DNA of 6,795 nt from an uncultured Prevotellaceae bacterium (GCA_902771155.1 CACXVS010000077.1:1-6795); one strand, 5' to 3'; positions 1 through 6,474 are shown, counted from the first letter of the stretch. Numbers and translations are program-made. Notes: a model not told the origin generated them from the letters alone.

Positions 1-1
1 G

Positions 2-292
2 GGCGGTACCAAGCGCCGTTATGCCAGCGTAGGTGATATCATCGTCGTCTCTATCAAGAACGCGATCCCTACAAGTGACGTGAAGAAGGGTGCAGTATCT
101 AAGGCTTTGGTTGTTCGCACAAAGAAGGAAATCCGTCGTGCTGATGGCTCTTACATCCGTTTCGACGACAATGCCTGCGTGCTGCTGAACAATGCTGGCG
201 AGCTCCGTGGAAGCCGTATCTTCGGCCCTGTTGCCCGTGAGCTCCGTGCTGTGAACATGAAGGTCGTTTCTTTGGCACCTGAGGTACTTTAA
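2..292 (+). CDS. rplN: 50S ribosomal protein L14 (uL14), 5' end missing
   Basis: This is the C-terminal 96 residues of L14, a 23S rRNA-binding protein at the subunit interface of the 50S subunit. The frame is open from base 2 and ends at TAA 290-292. The visible protein opens with [12 protein letters not shown] and contains the characteristic segments [19 protein letters not shown] and [13 protein letters not shown], ending in SLAPEVL. Compared with the roughly 121-residue family, about 25 N-terminal residues lie upstream of the window. The internal ATG at 80 is not the start, because conserved L14 sequence continues upstream of it. It is followed by rplX after 35 bases, the usual spc order. 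The identification is near certain. Confidence 0.97.
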   Translation, partial: GGTKRRYASVGDIIVVSIKNAIPTSDVKKGAVSKALVVRTKKEIRRADGSYIRFDDNACVLLNNAGELRGSRIFGPVARELRAVNMKVVSLAPEVL

Positions 293-295
293 TAA

Positions 296-322
296 TAAAA
301 AGTAAAAAAGTAAAAAGTAAAG
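296..322 (+). repeat. A-rich heptad-like tandem repeat between rplN and rplX
   Basis: The 35-base gap between L14 and L24 is almost entirely T(A)nG units: TAAAAAG at 296-302, TAAAAAAG at 303-310, TAAAAAG at 311-317, then a shortened TAAAG at 318-322. The rplX start codon follows at 328. No Shine-Dalgarno sequence is present. The tract probably gives an unstructured A-rich leader for ribosome loading, a feature reported for Bacteroidota genes; that role is inferred. Confidence 0.6.
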
Positions 323-327
323 AAGAA

Positions 328-645
328 ATGGCAAAGTTCAATATTAAGAAAAATGATACAGTCATCGTCCTGACCGGTGAGGATAAGGGCAAGACTGGTA
401 AGGTGCTGAAGGTTCTTGCCGACAAGCAGCGTGCACTTGTTGAGGGTGTCAACATGGTAAACAAGAGTGCCAAGCCAAGTGCAAAGAACCCTCAGGGAGG
501 CTTCGTGAAGATGGAGGCTCCTATCCACATCTCAAATATTAGTTTGATTGATCCGAAGAGCGGCAAGGCTACCCGTATCGCCATCAAGCGTGAGGGCAAG
601 AAGGTTGTTCGTATCGCTAAAAAGTCAGGAGAGGAGATTAAGTAA
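328..645 (+). CDS. rplX: 50S ribosomal protein L24 (uL24)
   Basis: L24 is an assembly-initiating protein of the 50S subunit that binds 23S rRNA and lies near the exit of the peptide tunnel. The product is 105 aa, the normal length for the family. The N-terminal KOW motif is visible around residues 5-32 ([19 protein letters not shown]). It is followed by the L24 segments [14 protein letters not shown] and [15 protein letters not shown], and then a basic C-terminal tail. The start at 328 is chosen because the [10 protein letters not shown] opening matches the family start and because it follows an A-rich leader. The TAA stop overlaps the rplE ATG by one base (TAATG), suggesting translational coupling. 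The gene is intact. Confidence 0.97.
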   Translation: MAKFNIKKNDTVIVLTGEDKGKTGKVLKVLADKQRALVEGVNMVNKSAKPSAKNPQGGFVKMEAPIHISNISLIDPKSGKATRIAIKREGKKVVRIAKKSGEEIK

Positions 646-1202
646 TGGCAAATACAGCACAGTTAAAGCAAGAGTATAAGGAGAAGATTGCTCCTGCTCT
701 GAAGAAACAGTTCAACTATACTTCAACGATGCAGATTCCTGTCCTGAAGAAGATCGTTGTCAACCAGGGTCTGGGTGACGCTACGCAGGATAAGAAGATC
801 ATTGAGGTGGCCATCAACGAGATTACCGCCATCTGCGGTCAGAAGGCTGTGGCAACCTACTCAAAGAAGGATATCGCCAACTTCAAGCTTCGTAAGAAGA
901 TGCCTATCGGTGTGATGGTGACACTGCGCCGTGAGCGTATGTACGAGTTCCTGGAGAAGCTGGTTCGCATCGCTCTGCCCCGTATCCGCGACTTCAAGGG
1001 TATCGAGAGCAAGTTCGACGGACGTGGTAACTACACACTGGGTATCCAGGAGCAGATTATCTTCCCGGAGATCAATATCGATTCAGTCGATCGCATTCAG
1101 GGTATGAACATCACTTTCGTTACATCAGCCCAGACTGATGAGGAGGGTTTTGCTCTGCTGAAGGCTTTCGGTCTTCCATTCAAGAACGCTAAAAACGATT
1201 AA
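645..1202 (+). CDS. rplE: 50S ribosomal protein L5 (uL5)
   Basis: L5 binds 5S rRNA and helps form the central protuberance of the large subunit. The product is 185 aa, close to the E. coli length of about 179. Visible conserved parts are [16 protein letters not shown] (31-46), [10 protein letters not shown] (111-120), [20 protein letters not shown] (124-143) and [16 protein letters not shown] (153-168). The ATG shares its A with the rplX stop codon, so reinitiation by ribosomes finishing rplX is likely. In E. coli the S8 feedback site of the spc operon lies near the rplE start; I saw no clear equivalent hairpin here. rpsN begins five bases after the stop. The gene is intact. Confidence 0.97.
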   Translation: MANTAQLKQEYKEKIAPALKKQFNYTSTMQIPVLKKIVVNQGLGDATQDKKIIEVAINEITAICGQKAVATYSKKDIANFKLRKKMPIGVMVTLRRERMYEFLEKLVRIALPRIRDFKGIESKFDGRGNYTLGIQEQIIFPEINIDSVDRIQGMNITFVTSAQTDEEGFALLKAFGLPFKNAKND

Positions 1203-1207
1203 GAGAT

Positions 1208-1491
1208 ATGGCAAAAGAATCAATGAAAGCCCGCGAGGGAAGCGTGCCACTCTGAAGAAGATCATCGCTACTGCCGATGTGAACACAGAAGAGGGCGCCA
1301 TGGCTGCTTATGAGGCAGCTCGCAAACTGCAGAGCATTCCCAAGAACGCTAACCCCATCCGTCTGCACAACCGTTGCAAGATCACGGGTCGTCCAAAGGG
1401 ATATATGCGCCAGTTCGGTCTCTCTCGTATCCAGTTCCGTGAGATGGCATCAAGCGGTCTGATTCCGGGAGTGAAGAAGGCCAGCTGGTAA
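1208..1491 (+). pseudogene. rpsN: 30S ribosomal protein S14 (uS14), frameshifted by an internal deletion
   Basis: S14 is a 16S rRNA-binding protein of the 30S head. The start at 1208 reads [10 protein letters not shown], the normal S14 opening, but the frame then runs into TGA at 1253-1255. From 1240 the conserved protein resumes in another frame as [13 protein letters not shown] and continues for 83 residues. This part includes [13 protein letters not shown] and [26 protein letters not shown] sequence, ending at TAA 1489-1491. Between codon 10 and base 1240 only GG (1238-1239) remains, where family members have about 12 residues (roughly VKRAKLVAKYAE). The inferred net loss is 34 bases. Only one cysteine is present, so this is the zinc-free form. 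As written it encodes no complete S14; the ATG at 1279 would give a 70-residue fragment only. An assembly or sequencing error is more likely than true loss of an essential gene. Confidence 0.9.
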
Positions 1492-1530
1492 ACCTCATTC
1501 AGATGAAGAGATTTTCAATTATTTAATATT

Positions 1531-1547
1531 GTCGGGGCAGTCCCGAT
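1531..1547 (+). promoter_or_regulatory. Small hairpin in the rpsN-rpsH gap
   Basis: The 75-base gap between rpsN and rpsH contains the inverted repeat TCGGG (1532-1536) and CCCGA (1542-1546) around the loop GCAGT, plus a possible G-T closing pair. It is the only GC-rich spot in an otherwise A/T-rich gap and is followed by an A/T-rich stretch up to the rpsH ATG at 1567. It could be a processing site, a weak attenuator or a feedback site. The stem is short, the T run after it is broken by A residues, and the role is unproven. Confidence 0.3.
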
Positions 1548-1566
1548 TAATTAAAAACTTTATTTT

Positions 1567-1962
1567 ATGACAGATCCAATAGCAGATTATCTGACCAGAC
1601 TCAGAAACGCCATCATGGCACATCACCGTGTTGTTGAGGTTCCTGCGTCTAACTTGAAGAAAGAGATCACCAAGATCCTCTTCGAGAAGGGTTACATCCT
1701 GAACTACAAGTTCATTGAGGATGGTCCTCAGGGTACTATCAAGGTAGCTCTGAAGTACGACCCTGTAACTCGTGAAAACGCCATCAAGTGCCTGAAGCGA
1801 GTTTCGACACCAGGTCTTCGCCAGTACACTGGCTACAAAGACATGCCGAGAGTAATTAACGGACTGGGTATTTCTATCTTATCCACGTCTAAAGGTGTAA
1901 TGACAGACAAAGAGGCTGCTGCCCTGAAGATTGGCGGCGAGGTGCTTTGCTACGTATATTAA
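1567..1962 (+). CDS. rpsH: 30S ribosomal protein S8 (uS8)
   Basis: S8 binds the central domain of 16S rRNA (helix 21) and is needed for 30S platform assembly. In E. coli it also represses translation of the spc operon. The product is 131 aa, the standard length. The N-terminal MTDPIADYLTRLRNAI opening and the C-terminal signature STSKGVMTDKEA (about 106-117), followed by IGGEVLCYVY, identify it. The central segment RVSTPGLRQY is also typical. It starts after an A/T-rich leader with no Shine-Dalgarno sequence, 75 bases beyond rpsN. That is a longer gap than most neighbours have and may mark separate translational control. The gene is intact. Confidence 0.97.
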   Translation: MTDPIADYLTRLRNAIMAHHRVVEVPASNLKKEITKILFEKGYILNYKFIEDGPQGTIKVALKYDPVTRENAIKCLKRVSTPGLRQYTGYKDMPRVINGLGISILSTSKGVMTDKEAAALKIGGEVLCYVY

Positions 1963-1964
1963 TT

Positions 1965-1969
1965 GGAGG
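1965..1969 (+). promoter_or_regulatory. Shine-Dalgarno-like site for rplF
   Basis: GGAGG lies just after the rpsH stop codon, with eight bases between it and the rplF ATG at 1978. It is the best Shine-Dalgarno match in the window, where most starts have only A/T-rich leaders. It supports the chosen rplF start. How much it contributes to initiation in a Bacteroidota host is uncertain. Confidence 0.5.
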
Positions 1970-1977
1970 ATTGAATT

Positions 1978-2547
1978 ATGTCAAGAATAGGAAAATTGCC
2001 AATTAGTATTCCTGCTGGTGTTACAGTAGCCCAGGACAAGGACGGCGTAGTAACTGTCAAGGGTCCCAAGGGAGAGCTTTGCCAGAAGGTTGATCCTTCT
2101 ATCAAGATGAAGATTGAGGACGGTCACATCACATTCGAGATTGATGAGAACAGTCCTGTGAATATCAAGCAGAAGCAGGCTTTCCATGGCCTCTATCGTG
2201 CACTTGTCAACAATATGGTTGTTGGTGTGAGCGAAGGTTACAAGAAAGAGATGGAGCTCGTCGGTGTAGGTTACCGTGTGTCTAACCAGGGTAACATTAT
2301 CGAGTTCGCACTTGGTTATACTCACCCCATTTTCATCCAGCTTCCTAAGGAGGTTAAGGTTGAGACCAAGATGGAGCGTAACCAGAACCCGCAGATTATC
2401 CTCGAGTCATGCGACAAGGCCCTGCTCGGTCTGATATGTGCAAAAATTCGTTCTTTCCGTATGCCTGAGCCTTACAAAGGAAAGGGTATTTTGTTCAAGG
2501 GTGAGGTTATCCGTCGTAAGTCGGGTAAGTCCGCATCAGCTAAGTAA
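1978..2547 (+). CDS. rplF: 50S ribosomal protein L6 (uL6)
   Basis: L6 binds 23S rRNA near the sarcin-ricin loop and the factor-binding site, and is required late in 50S assembly. The product is 189 aa, the length I recall for Bacteroides homologues (E. coli is about 177). The duplicated L6 fold is visible. The N-terminal repeat has MSRIGKLPISIPAGV and VTVKGPKGEL (25-34). The linker and second repeat have GYKKEMELVGVGYR (87-100) and ALGYTH, and the C-terminal signature is PEPYKGKGI (163-171) followed by a basic tail. The start is supported by an upstream GGAGG and the family-typical MSRIGK. The gene is intact. Confidence 0.97.
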   Translation: MSRIGKLPISIPAGVTVAQDKDGVVTVKGPKGELCQKVDPSIKMKIEDGHITFEIDENSPVNIKQKQAFHGLYRALVNNMVVGVSEGYKKEMELVGVGYRVSNQGNIIEFALGYTHPIFIQLPKEVKVETKMERNQNPQIILESCDKALLGLICAKIRSFRMPEPYKGKGILFKGEVIRRKSGKSASAK

Positions 2548-2556
2548 TCTTAGTAA

Positions 2557-2584
2557 TTGAAAATTGAAAGTTGAAAATTGAAAA
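2557..2584 (+). repeat. Heptad tandem repeat between rplF and rplR
   Basis: Four consecutive 7-base units sit in the 47-base gap after L6: TTGAAAA (2557-2563), TTGAAAG (2564-2570), TTGAAAA (2571-2577) and TTGAAAA (2578-2584). A decayed unit, TTAAGAG, follows at 2585-2591. The rplR ATG is at 2595. The period is the same as in the rplN-rplX gap, but the unit sequence differs. It probably serves as an A-rich unstructured leader; repeat number could change by slippage. Confidence 0.65.
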
Positions 2585-2594
2585 TTAAGAGATT

Positions 2595-2939
2595 ATGACA
2601 ACGAAGAAAGAAGAAAGACGAATTAAGATCAAATATAGAATTCGCAAGAACGTGTTCGGCACAGCCGAGCGTCCCCGTCTGAGTGTGTTCCGCAGCAACA
2701 AGCAGATCTATGCTCAGGTGATCAACGATTTGGAAGGTAAAACTCTCGCTTCTGCATCATCACTGGGTCTTGAGGCCATGCCGAAGATCCAGCAGGCTGA
2801 GAAGGTCGGTGAGTTGCTGGCCCAGAAGGCTCAGGAGGCAGGCGTTAAGGCTGTAGTCTTCGACCGTAATGGTTATCTGTATCACGGCCGTGTGAAGTCG
2901 CTTGCAGATGCAGCACGTAAAGGTGGACTTAATTTCTAA
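2595..2939 (+). CDS. rplR: 50S ribosomal protein L18 (uL18)
   Basis: L18 is the second main 5S rRNA-binding protein and works with L5 to attach 5S rRNA to the central protuberance. The product is 114 aa, a normal bacterial length. A lysine/arginine-rich N-terminal tail (residues 1-22) precedes [19 protein letters not shown] (25-43). The C-terminal signature [19 protein letters not shown] (87-105), then AARKGGLNF, is complete. The ATG follows a heptad-repeat leader without a Shine-Dalgarno sequence. rpsE starts six bases after the stop. The gene is intact. Confidence 0.97.
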   Translation: MTTKKEERRIKIKYRIRKNVFGTAERPRLSVFRSNKQIYAQVINDLEGKTLASASSLGLEAMPKIQQAEKVGELLAQKAQEAGVKAVVFDRNGYLYHGRVKSLADAARKGGLNF

Positions 2940-2945
2940 ACGATT

Positions 2946-3346
2946 ATGGCAATGAAAAATGTTAAAGTAAATAGTGACGTAGAGTTGAAAGACAGACTGG
3001 TTGCCATCAACCGTCCGCCATTGCCAAGGGAGTAGAGGCCGCCAAGAAGAATCTGGTGAAGGTTCCCGTACTGAAGGGTACCATTCCCCACGAGATGGAA
3101 GCCCGCTTCGGTGGTGCTCAGGTATTCCTGAAGCCGGCAGCAGCCGGTACCGGTCTTGTGGCTGGTGGTGCTATGCGTGCCGTGCTTGAGAGCGTTGGCG
3201 TGAAGGACGTGCTCGCTAAGTCAAAGGGTTCATCCAACCCTCACAATCTGGTGAAGGCTACTATCGTGGCACTGAGTCAGATGCGTGATCCTTATACAGT
3301 GGCAGGAACCCGTGGAATCAGTATGCAGAAAGTGTTTAACGGATAA
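2946..3346 (+). pseudogene. rpsE: 30S ribosomal protein S5 (uS5), frameshifted by an internal deletion
   Basis: S5 shapes the mRNA entry side of the 30S subunit and affects decoding accuracy. From ATG 2946 the first 23 codons read a normal S5 start ending in [12 protein letters not shown] (last codon 3012-3014), but that frame stops at TAG 3033-3035. The rest of S5 resumes at 3017 as [20 protein letters not shown] and runs 109 residues to TAA 3344-3346. It includes [34 protein letters not shown] and [14 protein letters not shown]. Only CC (3015-3016) remains of about 38 residues present in homologues (from VTKVTKGGRTF through the KAGEVTA region). The net loss is about 112 bases. Adding 38 to the visible 132 residues gives about 170, near the 172 I recall for Bacteroides. 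The missing part is the core of the N-terminal double-stranded RNA-binding-like domain. An assembly artefact is favoured; true pseudogenisation would need another copy. Confidence 0.9.
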
Positions 3347-3350
3347 GGAG
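3345..3350 (+). promoter_or_regulatory. Shine-Dalgarno-like site for rpmD
   Basis: AAGGAG overlaps the rpsE stop codon, with eight bases between it and the rpmD ATG at 3359. The spacing is classical and supports that start. As with rplF, the strength of such sites in Bacteroidota is uncertain. Confidence 0.4.
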
Positions 3351-3358
3351 AAAGAACT

Positions 3359-3535
3359 ATGGCAACAATTAAGGTAAAGCAGATTAAGAGTAAGATCGGT
3401 TATCCGGTTGATCAGAAGCGCACGCTTCAGGCCCTCGGCCTTCACAAGATCTCCCAGGTTGTTGAGGTAGAGGATAATCCTTCTATCCGTGGTATGATCC
3501 GCAAGGTACATCACCTGGTGACCGTCGTTGAGTAA
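3359..3535 (+). CDS. rpmD: 50S ribosomal protein L30 (uL30)
   Basis: L30 is a small 50S protein that contacts 23S rRNA; many bacteria have it, though not all. The translation from 3359 is 58 aa, the usual bacterial length of about 58-60. It starts MATIKVKQIKSKIGYP, continues with the family segment QKRTLQALGLHKI (about 19-31), and ends with GMIRKVHHLVTVVE. An AAGGAG precedes the ATG by eight bases. It sits between rpsE and rplO, its standard place in the spc operon. The frame is open throughout, so the disruption in rpsE does not extend into it. Confidence 0.95.
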   Translation: MATIKVKQIKSKIGYPVDQKRTLQALGLHKISQVVEVEDNPSIRGMIRKVHHLVTVVE

Positions 3536-3560
3536 TTAACAATTAAAAGAAGAATCGATT

Positions 3561-4007
3561 ATGAAACTGAATAATTTAAAGCCGGCAGAAGGTTCTACCC
3601 ACTCACGTCGTCGTATCGGTCGCGGACCTGGTTCAGGTCTGGGCGGTACTTCTACCCGTGGTCACAAGGGTGCCAAGGCTCGTTCTGGTTATAAGAAGAA
3701 GATTGGTTTCGAAGGTGGTCAGATGCCACTTCAGCGCCGCGTGCCGAAGGGTGGCTTCAAGAACATCAACCATAAGGAGTATTTTGCAGTGAACCTCTCT
3801 ACCCTTCAGAAACTGGCTGAGGAGAAGAACCTCACTAAGATTGGAGTGGCAGAACTCGTGGCAGCAGGTCTTACCAATGGCAAGGAGCTCGTCAAGATCC
3901 TTGGTACAGGTGAGCTGAAGGCCAAGATCGACGTCGAGGCTAATGCTTTCTCAAAGACTGCTGAAGAGGCTATCAAGGCAGTAGGTGGTAACGCAACAAA
4001 AATCTAA
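3561..4007 (+). CDS. rplO: 50S ribosomal protein L15 (uL15)
   Basis: L15 is a late-assembling 50S protein that threads a long basic N-terminal extension into 23S rRNA. The product is 148 aa, a normal length. The glycine/arginine-rich extension includes RRRIGRGPGSGLGGTSTRGH (16-35) and KGAKARSGYKKKIGFEGGQM. PLQRRVPKGGF follows at about residues 56-66, and the globular C-terminal domain runs from about 75. The start at 3561 follows an A-rich leader with no clear Shine-Dalgarno sequence. secY begins eight bases after the stop, as in most bacteria. Confidence 0.97.
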   Translation: MKLNNLKPAEGSTHSRRRIGRGPGSGLGGTSTRGHKGAKARSGYKKKIGFEGGQMPLQRRVPKGGFKNINHKEYFAVNLSTLQKLAEEKNLTKIGVAELVAAGLTNGKELVKILGTGELKAKIDVEANAFSKTAEEAIKAVGGNATKI

Positions 4008-4015
4008 GCAATACA

Positions 4016-5356
4016 ATGAAGAAGTTAATAGAGACACTAAAGAACATCTGGAAGATCGAGGATCTGCGTCAGCGCCTCCTCATCACACTCCTGTTTGTAG
4101 CGATTTACCGTTTTGGCTCGTTCGTGGTACTTCCTGGTATCAATCCTGCCATGTTGAACCAGCTGCAGTCACAGACTGCCGGTGGTCTGATGTCGCTGCT
4201 CGACATGTTCTCTGGTGGTGCATTCTCCAACGCGTCCATCTTTGCGCTTGGAATCATGCCTTACATCTCTGCTTCTATCGTAATGCAGCTCCTTGCTGTC
4301 GCCGTCCCATACGTTCAGAAGATGCAGCGTGAGGGTGAGAGCGGCCGTAAGAAGATCAGTATGTACACCCGTTGGCTTACAGTGGCAATCCTGCTGTTCC
4401 AGGCACCGGGTTACCTGATGAACCTGAAGATGCAGGCCGGAGCAGCCCTGGCAACAGGTATCTCCTGGTCGGTCTTTATGGTTCCCGCAGTCATCATCCT
4501 TTCTGCAGGAAGTATGTTCATCCTGTGGTTGGGTGAGCGCATTACGGATAAGGGCATAGGTAATGGTATCTCACTGATCATTATGATCGGTATCATCGCA
4601 CGTCTGCCTCAGGCATTCATCCAGGAGGTGACCTCTCGTTTCACTGCCATCACAGGTGGTGGACTCGTGATGTTCCTCATCGAGATTATCATTCTCTATG
4701 CAGTTGTTTGCGCATCTATTCTTTTGGTGCAGGGTGTCCGCAAGGTGCCCGTTCAGTATGCCAAGCGTCTTGTAGGTAACAAGCAGGTGGGTGGTGCTCG
4801 TCAGTATATCCCCCTGAAACTGTTCGCTGCCAATGTGATGCCTATCATCTTTGCCCAGGCACTGATGTTCATCCCGTTGACCATCGTTCAGTATTCAGCT
4901 CCCGAGAATGCGACATGGTTCGTGCGTACGTTGCTCGACCATCATAGCTGGACCTACAATATCGTATTCGCCTTACTGATCATCGCATTTACCTACTTCT
5001 ATACGGCTATCACGCTTAATCCGACACAGATGGCTGAGGACATGAAGCGCAACAACGGCTTCATTCCTGGTGTAAAGCCTGGTAAGGAGACAGCAGAGTA
5101 TATCGACACCGTGATGTCACGCATCACGCTGCCCGGTTCTCTGTTCATCGCCTTCATCGCTGTCATGCCGGCACTGGCAAGCCTGTTGAATGTACAAGAT
5201 GCGTTCTCTCAGTTCTTCGGTGGTACGTCGCTGCTGATCCTTGTCGGTGTGGTGCTCGACACGCTCGCACAGATTGAGAGTCATCTGCTGATGCGTCACT
5301 ATGATGGTCTGCTCAGTTCTGGCCGTATCCACGGTCGCGGAATGGCTGCATACTAA
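4016..5356 (+). CDS. secY: Preprotein translocase channel subunit SecY
   Basis: SecY forms the protein-conducting pore in the inner membrane. With SecE and SecG it exports proteins driven by SecA and inserts membrane proteins delivered by SRP/FtsY. The product is 446 aa, typical for the family, with ten hydrophobic segments expected. TM1 lies at about residues 20-40, followed by the plug region and the TM2 start SIFALGIMPYISASIVMQLL (74-93). GERITDKGIGNGIS (173-186) is the conserved loop before TM5. VRKVPVQYAKR (241-251) lies in the cytosolic loop between TM6 and TM7. NNGFIPGVKPGK (346-357) marks the cytosolic loop before TM9, and the C-terminal end includes RHYDGLL (427-433). Co-transcription with ribosomal protein genes links channel supply to growth. 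The gene is intact; map follows after six bases. Confidence 0.98.
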   Translation: MKKLIETLKNIWKIEDLRQRLLITLLFVAIYRFGSFVVLPGINPAMLNQLQSQTAGGLMSLLDMFSGGAFSNASIFALGIMPYISASIVMQLLAVAVPYVQKMQREGESGRKKISMYTRWLTVAILLFQAPGYLMNLKMQAGAALATGISWSVFMVPAVIILSAGSMFILWLGERITDKGIGNGISLIIMIGIIARLPQAFIQEVTSRFTAITGGGLVMFLIEIIILYAVVCASILLVQGVRKVPVQYAKRLVGNKQVGGARQYIPLKLFAANVMPIIFAQALMFIPLTIVQYSAPENATWFVRTLLDHHSWTYNIVFALLIIAFTYFYTAITLNPTQMAEDMKRNNGFIPGVKPGKETAEYIDTVMSRITLPGSLFIAFIAVMPALASLLNVQDAFSQFFGGTSLLILVGVVLDTLAQIESHLLMRHYDGLLSSGRIHGRGMAAY

Positions 5357-5362
5357 TCTTCT

Positions 5363-6166
5363 ATGAAGATATTCCTGAAGACTGAAGATGAGATAGAGCT
5401 GATGCGCCAGGCGAACCAACTCGTTGGTAGCACGCTTGGCGAATTGGCGAAACATATCAAGCCTGGTGTAACGACCCTCCAGTTGGATAGGATTGCCGAT
5501 GAGTTCATCAGAGATCATGGCGCAGTCCCCACATTTAAAGGGTTCCCTAATCCATATGGAGGGCCGTTTCCTGCCAGCATCTGCACGTCGGTCAACGATG
5601 TTGTCGTACATGGCGTTCCCAACGCCACAACAGTCCTGAAGGAGGGCGACATTATCTCTATTGATTGTGGAACGCTCCTGAACGGTTTCAATGGCGACTC
5701 TTGCTACACCTTCTGCGTGGGTGAGGTCTCCGAAGAGGTGAAACAGCTGTTGAAGACAACGAAGGAGTCGCTTTATCTCGGTATCGAGAATGCGGTGGCC
5801 GGCCGTCACCTCGGTGACATCAGCAGTGCGGTGCAGGAGCATTGCGAGAAACGGGGCTATGGCATCGTACGCGAGTTGACCGGTCACGGTATCGGTCGCG
5901 AGATGCACGAGGACCCGCAGGTTCCCAACTATGGTCGGCGAGGAAACGGCGTGATGCTGAAAGCCAGCATGTGTATCGCCATCGAACCGATGGTTACCAT
6001 GGGCGACCGCGCCATCTGGCTTGATGAGGACCGCTGGACGATTCGTACACGTGACGGCAAGCCCGCAGCGCATTTCGAGCATACGGTGGCCGTCCGCAAG
6101 GGGAAGGCAGAGATCCTGTCTTCATTCGAAGAGGCAGAAAGCATCGAGTCAGCGAGAACAGTATAA
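5363..6166 (+). CDS. map: Type I methionine aminopeptidase
   Basis: This metalloenzyme removes the N-terminal methionine from nascent cytosolic proteins when the second residue is small. The product is 267 aa, near the E. coli length of 264. All catalytic residues are visible, at a constant +4 offset from the E. coli enzyme. Substrate-contacting histidines are H83 (in VVHGVPN) and H182. The metal ligands are D101 (SIDCG), D112 (NGDSC), H175 (LTGHGIGRE), E208 (AIEPM) and E239 (FEHTVAV). There is no N-terminal zinc-finger extension, so it is the short bacterial class. The start at 5363, six bases after secY, matches the family opening; no Shine-Dalgarno sequence is seen. Linkage to infA and secY is common. 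The C-terminal tail (about 253-267) is acidic and variable. Confidence 0.97.
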   Translation: MKIFLKTEDEIELMRQANQLVGSTLGELAKHIKPGVTTLQLDRIADEFIRDHGAVPTFKGFPNPYGGPFPASICTSVNDVVVHGVPNATTVLKEGDIISIDCGTLLNGFNGDSCYTFCVGEVSEEVKQLLKTTKESLYLGIENAVAGRHLGDISSAVQEHCEKRGYGIVRELTGHGIGREMHEDPQVPNYGRRGNGVMLKASMCIAIEPMVTMGDRAIWLDEDRWTIRTRDGKPAAHFEHTVAVRKGKAEILSSFEEAESIESARTV

Positions 6167-6240
6167 TGGTATTTATAATGTCGAGCGTAAGATGTTTCGA
6201 CCAAAGGTCAGAAGTAGAAGGAGTATTATATTAATAATGT

Positions 6241-6459
6241 ATGGCAAAGCAATCCGCTATTGAACAGGACGGAACAATCCTTGAGAGTCTTTCGAATGCG
6301 ATGTTCCGTGTAGAACTGGAGAATGGAGTCCAGATTATTGCGCACATCTCAGGTAAGATGAGAATGCACTATATCAAGATCCTTCCTGGCGATAAAGTCA
6401 AGGTAGAGATGAGTCCTTATGACCTGACAAAAGGTCGGATAGTATTCAGATACAAATAA
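6241..6459 (+). CDS. infA: Translation initiation factor IF-1
   Basis: IF-1 binds the A site of the 30S subunit and helps IF-2 and IF-3 select the start codon. The product is 72 aa, exactly the usual length. It is a single S1/OB-fold domain with the hallmark segments [10 protein letters not shown] (20-29), AHISGKMR (34-41), [20 protein letters not shown] (47-66) and IVFRYK. The start at 6241 matches MAKQ of the family; an ATG at 6237 is out of frame and is not used. A GAAGGAG at 6217-6223 is 17 bases away, too far for a standard ribosome binding site. The 74-base gap after map is A/T-rich with only weak inverted repeats. Confidence 0.97.
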   Translation: MAKQSAIEQDGTILESLSNAMFRVELENGVQIIAHISGKMRMHYIKILPGDKVKVEMSPYDLTKGRIVFRYK

Positions 6460-6474
6460 ACAATAGGAACAAAT

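Noticed and set aside
99..473. Minus-strand open frame opposite rplN and rplX
   Set aside because: It is a shadow of two conserved ribosomal genes and crosses the A-rich repeat gap; the translation has no recognisable domain.
1526..1533. TAATATTG-like promoter element ahead of rpsH
   Set aside because: It has one mismatch to TAnnTTTG and no suitable -33 element upstream; it is also within an operon where no new promoter is needed.
1208..3346. Programmed frameshifting or translational bypassing as an explanation for rpsN and rpsE
   Set aside because: Frameshifting cannot restore the conserved residues that are absent from the DNA, and no slippery heptamer or downstream structure is evident at 1238 or 3015.
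3985..4332. Plus-strand open frame overlapping the end of rplO and the start of secY
   Set aside because: It is out of frame with both genes, which are intact and strongly conserved across this stretch.
5117..6082. A 321-codon open frame on the minus strand opposite the end of secY and most of map
   Set aside because: It spans two well-identified genes with complete catalytic motifs, its translation resembles no family I know, and long antisense frames are common opposite codon-biased genes. It has no visible promoter or leader of its own.
6180..6209. Weak alternative hairpins before infA (GTCGA/TCGAC and GACC/GGTC)
   Set aside because: The stems are four to five base pairs and mutually exclusive; such matches are expected by chance in a gap of this size.
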